Shown: in pieces, positions 62,902-64,000 of the stretch
Numbering within the stretch: position 1 is the stretch's first letter
How the letters are laid out: each line of letters opens with the position of its first letter
NCBI RefSeq assembly: GCF_015529805.1
Contig: NZ_CP064654.1
Location: forward strand, 248,001 to 312,000
DNA length: 64,000 nucleotides
Source: Qipengyuania soli
GTDB taxonomy: Bacteria > Pseudomonadota > Alphaproteobacteria > Sphingomonadales > Sphingomonadaceae
Reading direction: 5' to 3'
Notes under the pieces: model-generated
Told to the model about the DNA's origin: nothing
The model's database searches: none
Seen by the model: only the letters and a program-made list of their open reading frames with translations
Made by a program: the position numbers and the translations under genes

Positions 62902-62936
62902 GACACCCCACGCAATCTTCAGTACCCAGGAACACG

Positions 62937-63596
62937 ATGGACGACCGCCAATCGATCGACCTTGCCGCGATGCTCTGTTCGCGCCTTTGCCATGACATGC
63001 TGAGCCCCGTCGGGGCGCTATCCAATGGACTTGAACTGCTGGCGGTCGAAACCGACCCTGACATGCGTGCCAATGTGATGCAGCTGCTCGAACAGAGCGC
63101 GCAGATCAGCACCAACAAGCTGAAGTTCTTCCGCCTGGCCTTCGGGGCCGCTGGCGGCTTCGGCGAGCGCGTCGACATCGAAGAGCCCAAGTCACTGATC
63201 GAGGCGCTGGCCGCCGACAAGAACGGCATCACGATCCACTGGGCCCTCGCCCAACCCAACCTCGCCAAGCCGGCGGTCAAGGTGCTGCTGAACTTTGCCC
63301 AGATCGCAATCGATGCACTCGTTCGTGGCGGTACGCTCGATATCGGGGCGGAAGTGCGTAATGGTGCGTGCGAGATCGTGGTTCGCGCCTCGGGTCCCAA
63401 GATCGCCTTCGACGAGACCATCGGTAAGGCACTCGACGGGTCGCTCGATCGATCGGAACTTTCCAGCCGGACAGCTGCTGCTCACATGATTTCTCTCCTC
63501 GCCGAGGGTGCGGGTGGCGGACTGCAGTATGCGAAGACCGACGATGCGCTGGTGCTAGGTGCGGTCCTGCCCGAAAGCGGAGACCTGATCGGGTGA
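62937..63596 (+). CDS. chpT: ChpT-like histidine phosphotransferase
   Basis: A 219-residue two-domain protein of the ChpT type. The phospho-histidine is His19 in LCHDMLSPVGALSNGLELL, in a helical hairpin, followed by a degenerate histidine-kinase-like ATP domain. In Caulobacter ChpT carries phosphate from CckA to CtrA and CpdR. AGGA before ATG 62937 supports the start. The TGA overlaps the GTG of the next gene (GTGA), so the two are coupled. Confidence 0.92.
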   Translation: MDDRQSIDLAAMLCSRLCHDMLSPVGALSNGLELLAVETDPDMRANVMQLLEQSAQISTNKLKFFRLAFGAAGGFGERVDIEEPKSLIEALAADKNGITIHWALAQPNLAKPAVKVLLNFAQIAIDALVRGGTLDIGAEVRNGACEIVVRASGPKIAFDETIGKALDGSLDRSELSSRTAAAHMISLLAEGAGGGLQYAKTDDALVLGAVLPESGDLIG

Positions 63597-64000
63597 GTAC
63601 CGACGAGCTGGTCCACCAGGAGCGGCTGTCGCCAAATTTCGACGAGCGCGCGCTGCCCGTCGATATGGTCATTCTTCATTACACCGAGATGCTCGGCCCC
63701 GAGGCCGCGCTCGAACGCATGTGCGACCCCGACGCCAAGGTCTCCGCGCATTACCTGATAGCCGAAGACGGCACGGTCACGCGGATCGTGCCCGAGGACA
63801 AACGCGCTTGGCATGCCGGCGTCTCCTACTGGCGCGGGAAGAGGGACATCAACTCGGCCAGCATCGGGATCGAACTCGATCATCCAGGCCATCTTCACGG
63901 CTATCGCGATTTCAGCGAGGCCCAGTTCGAGTCTCTGGTACCTCTGCTGGCGCGGATCATGAAGACGCACGACATCCCGCGTGCCAACGTCATCGGACAC
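63593..64000 (+). CDS. N-acetylmuramoyl-L-alanine amidase (Amidase_2), 3' truncated by window edge
   Basis: The first 136 residues of a peptidoglycan amidase. GTG 63593 overlaps the chpT stop. The Amidase_2 start VDMVILHYTEM carries the first zinc His, and SAHYLIAEDGTV, RAWHAGVSYWRG and SIGIELDHPG follow as in AmpD/AmiD proteins. No stop codon is reached. No signal peptide is seen, so it is more like cytoplasmic AmpD than AmiD, with the remaining zinc ligands beyond the edge. Confidence 0.9.
   Translation, partial: MSTDELVHQERLSPNFDERALPVDMVILHYTEMLGPEAALERMCDPDAKVSAHYLIAEDGTVTRIVPEDKRAWHAGVSYWRGKRDINSASIGIELDHPGHLHGYRDFSEAQFESLVPLLARIMKTHDIPRANVIGH

Noticed and set aside
61842..62936. Long plus-strand frame leading into ChpT
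   Set aside because: It is antisense to the RluA-family gene and overlaps the JAB gene in another frame; ChpT starts at 62937 with its own ribosome site.
1..64000. CRISPR arrays, insertion sequences, prophage, rRNA operon, replication origin
   Set aside because: I saw no regularly spaced repeats, transposase or integrase frames, phage genes, rRNA sequence or DnaA-box cluster.

Overview
The window looks like a chromosomal stretch of an alphaproteobacterium of the order Sphingomonadales, probably family Erythrobacteraceae (inference from gene content and order, not from a database search). The DNA is GC-rich with strong coding bias. It holds an Entner-Doudoroff operon in the order zwf-edd-glk-eda, two TonB-dependent receptors, an RcdA (DUF1465) homologue, a ChpT-type phosphotransferase and an alpha-type RpoH. 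I see no insertion sequence, prophage, CRISPR array or rRNA. Genes are densely packed and no gene-free gap exceeds 300 bases.

Layout. 1-9.2 kb: end of an EamA transporter, a leftward group nadA / prolyl oligopeptidase / DUF2254, a 7-TM protein, an overlapping MBL-hydrolase/DUF4230 pair and an orphan glpK. 9.2-15.7 kb: RcdA, two divergent DUF465 proteins, ptsP (EI-Ntr), a RodZ-like protein, a CpoB-like protein and tilS. 15.7-21.2 kb: an L,D-transpeptidase and the Entner-Doudoroff operon. 21.3-31.1 kb: a transglutaminase, a 12-codon ORF with a structured leader, a CHASE2-EAL protein, rimO, two DUF1761 paralogues, a K+ channel, surE and serS (with an unusual insertion). 31.2-34.8 kb: TonB receptor, divergent TetR regulator, an 85-residue protein and tRNA-Val. 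34.8-39 kb: sppA, pyrB and a dihydroorotase-like gene lacking metal ligands.

39-43 kb: a leftward ParA / basic small protein / SPOR-lipoprotein operon facing a SEL1-SPOR gene across a divergent region with a CtrA-box-like site. 43-48.9 kb: DUF418, der, DUF2721, DUF3297, tRNA-Leu and a trigger factor with a lysine-rich tail. 48.9-56.1 kb: amidase plus TonB receptor, a ClpP-like paralogue divergent from clpP-clpX, and a GFA protein. 56.1-64 kb: CDF metal exporter, an AT-rich gap, an APH-like kinase overlapping mtgA, an M28 peptidase, rpoH, an RluA-family pseudouridine synthase, a JAB/MPN protein, ChpT and the start of a peptidoglycan amidase.

How the parts fit. Three themes recur: central carbon flow by the Entner-Doudoroff route; envelope and division (RodZ-like, CpoB-like, L,D-transpeptidase, MtgA, two SPOR proteins, peptidoglycan amidase); and cell-cycle or proteolysis control (RcdA, ClpXP, ChpT, RpoH). 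The best candidates for undescribed biology are the ParA-SPOR locus, the 12-codon ORF whose Shine-Dalgarno lies in a perfect hairpin, and the palindrome-bearing in-frame insertion in SerRS.
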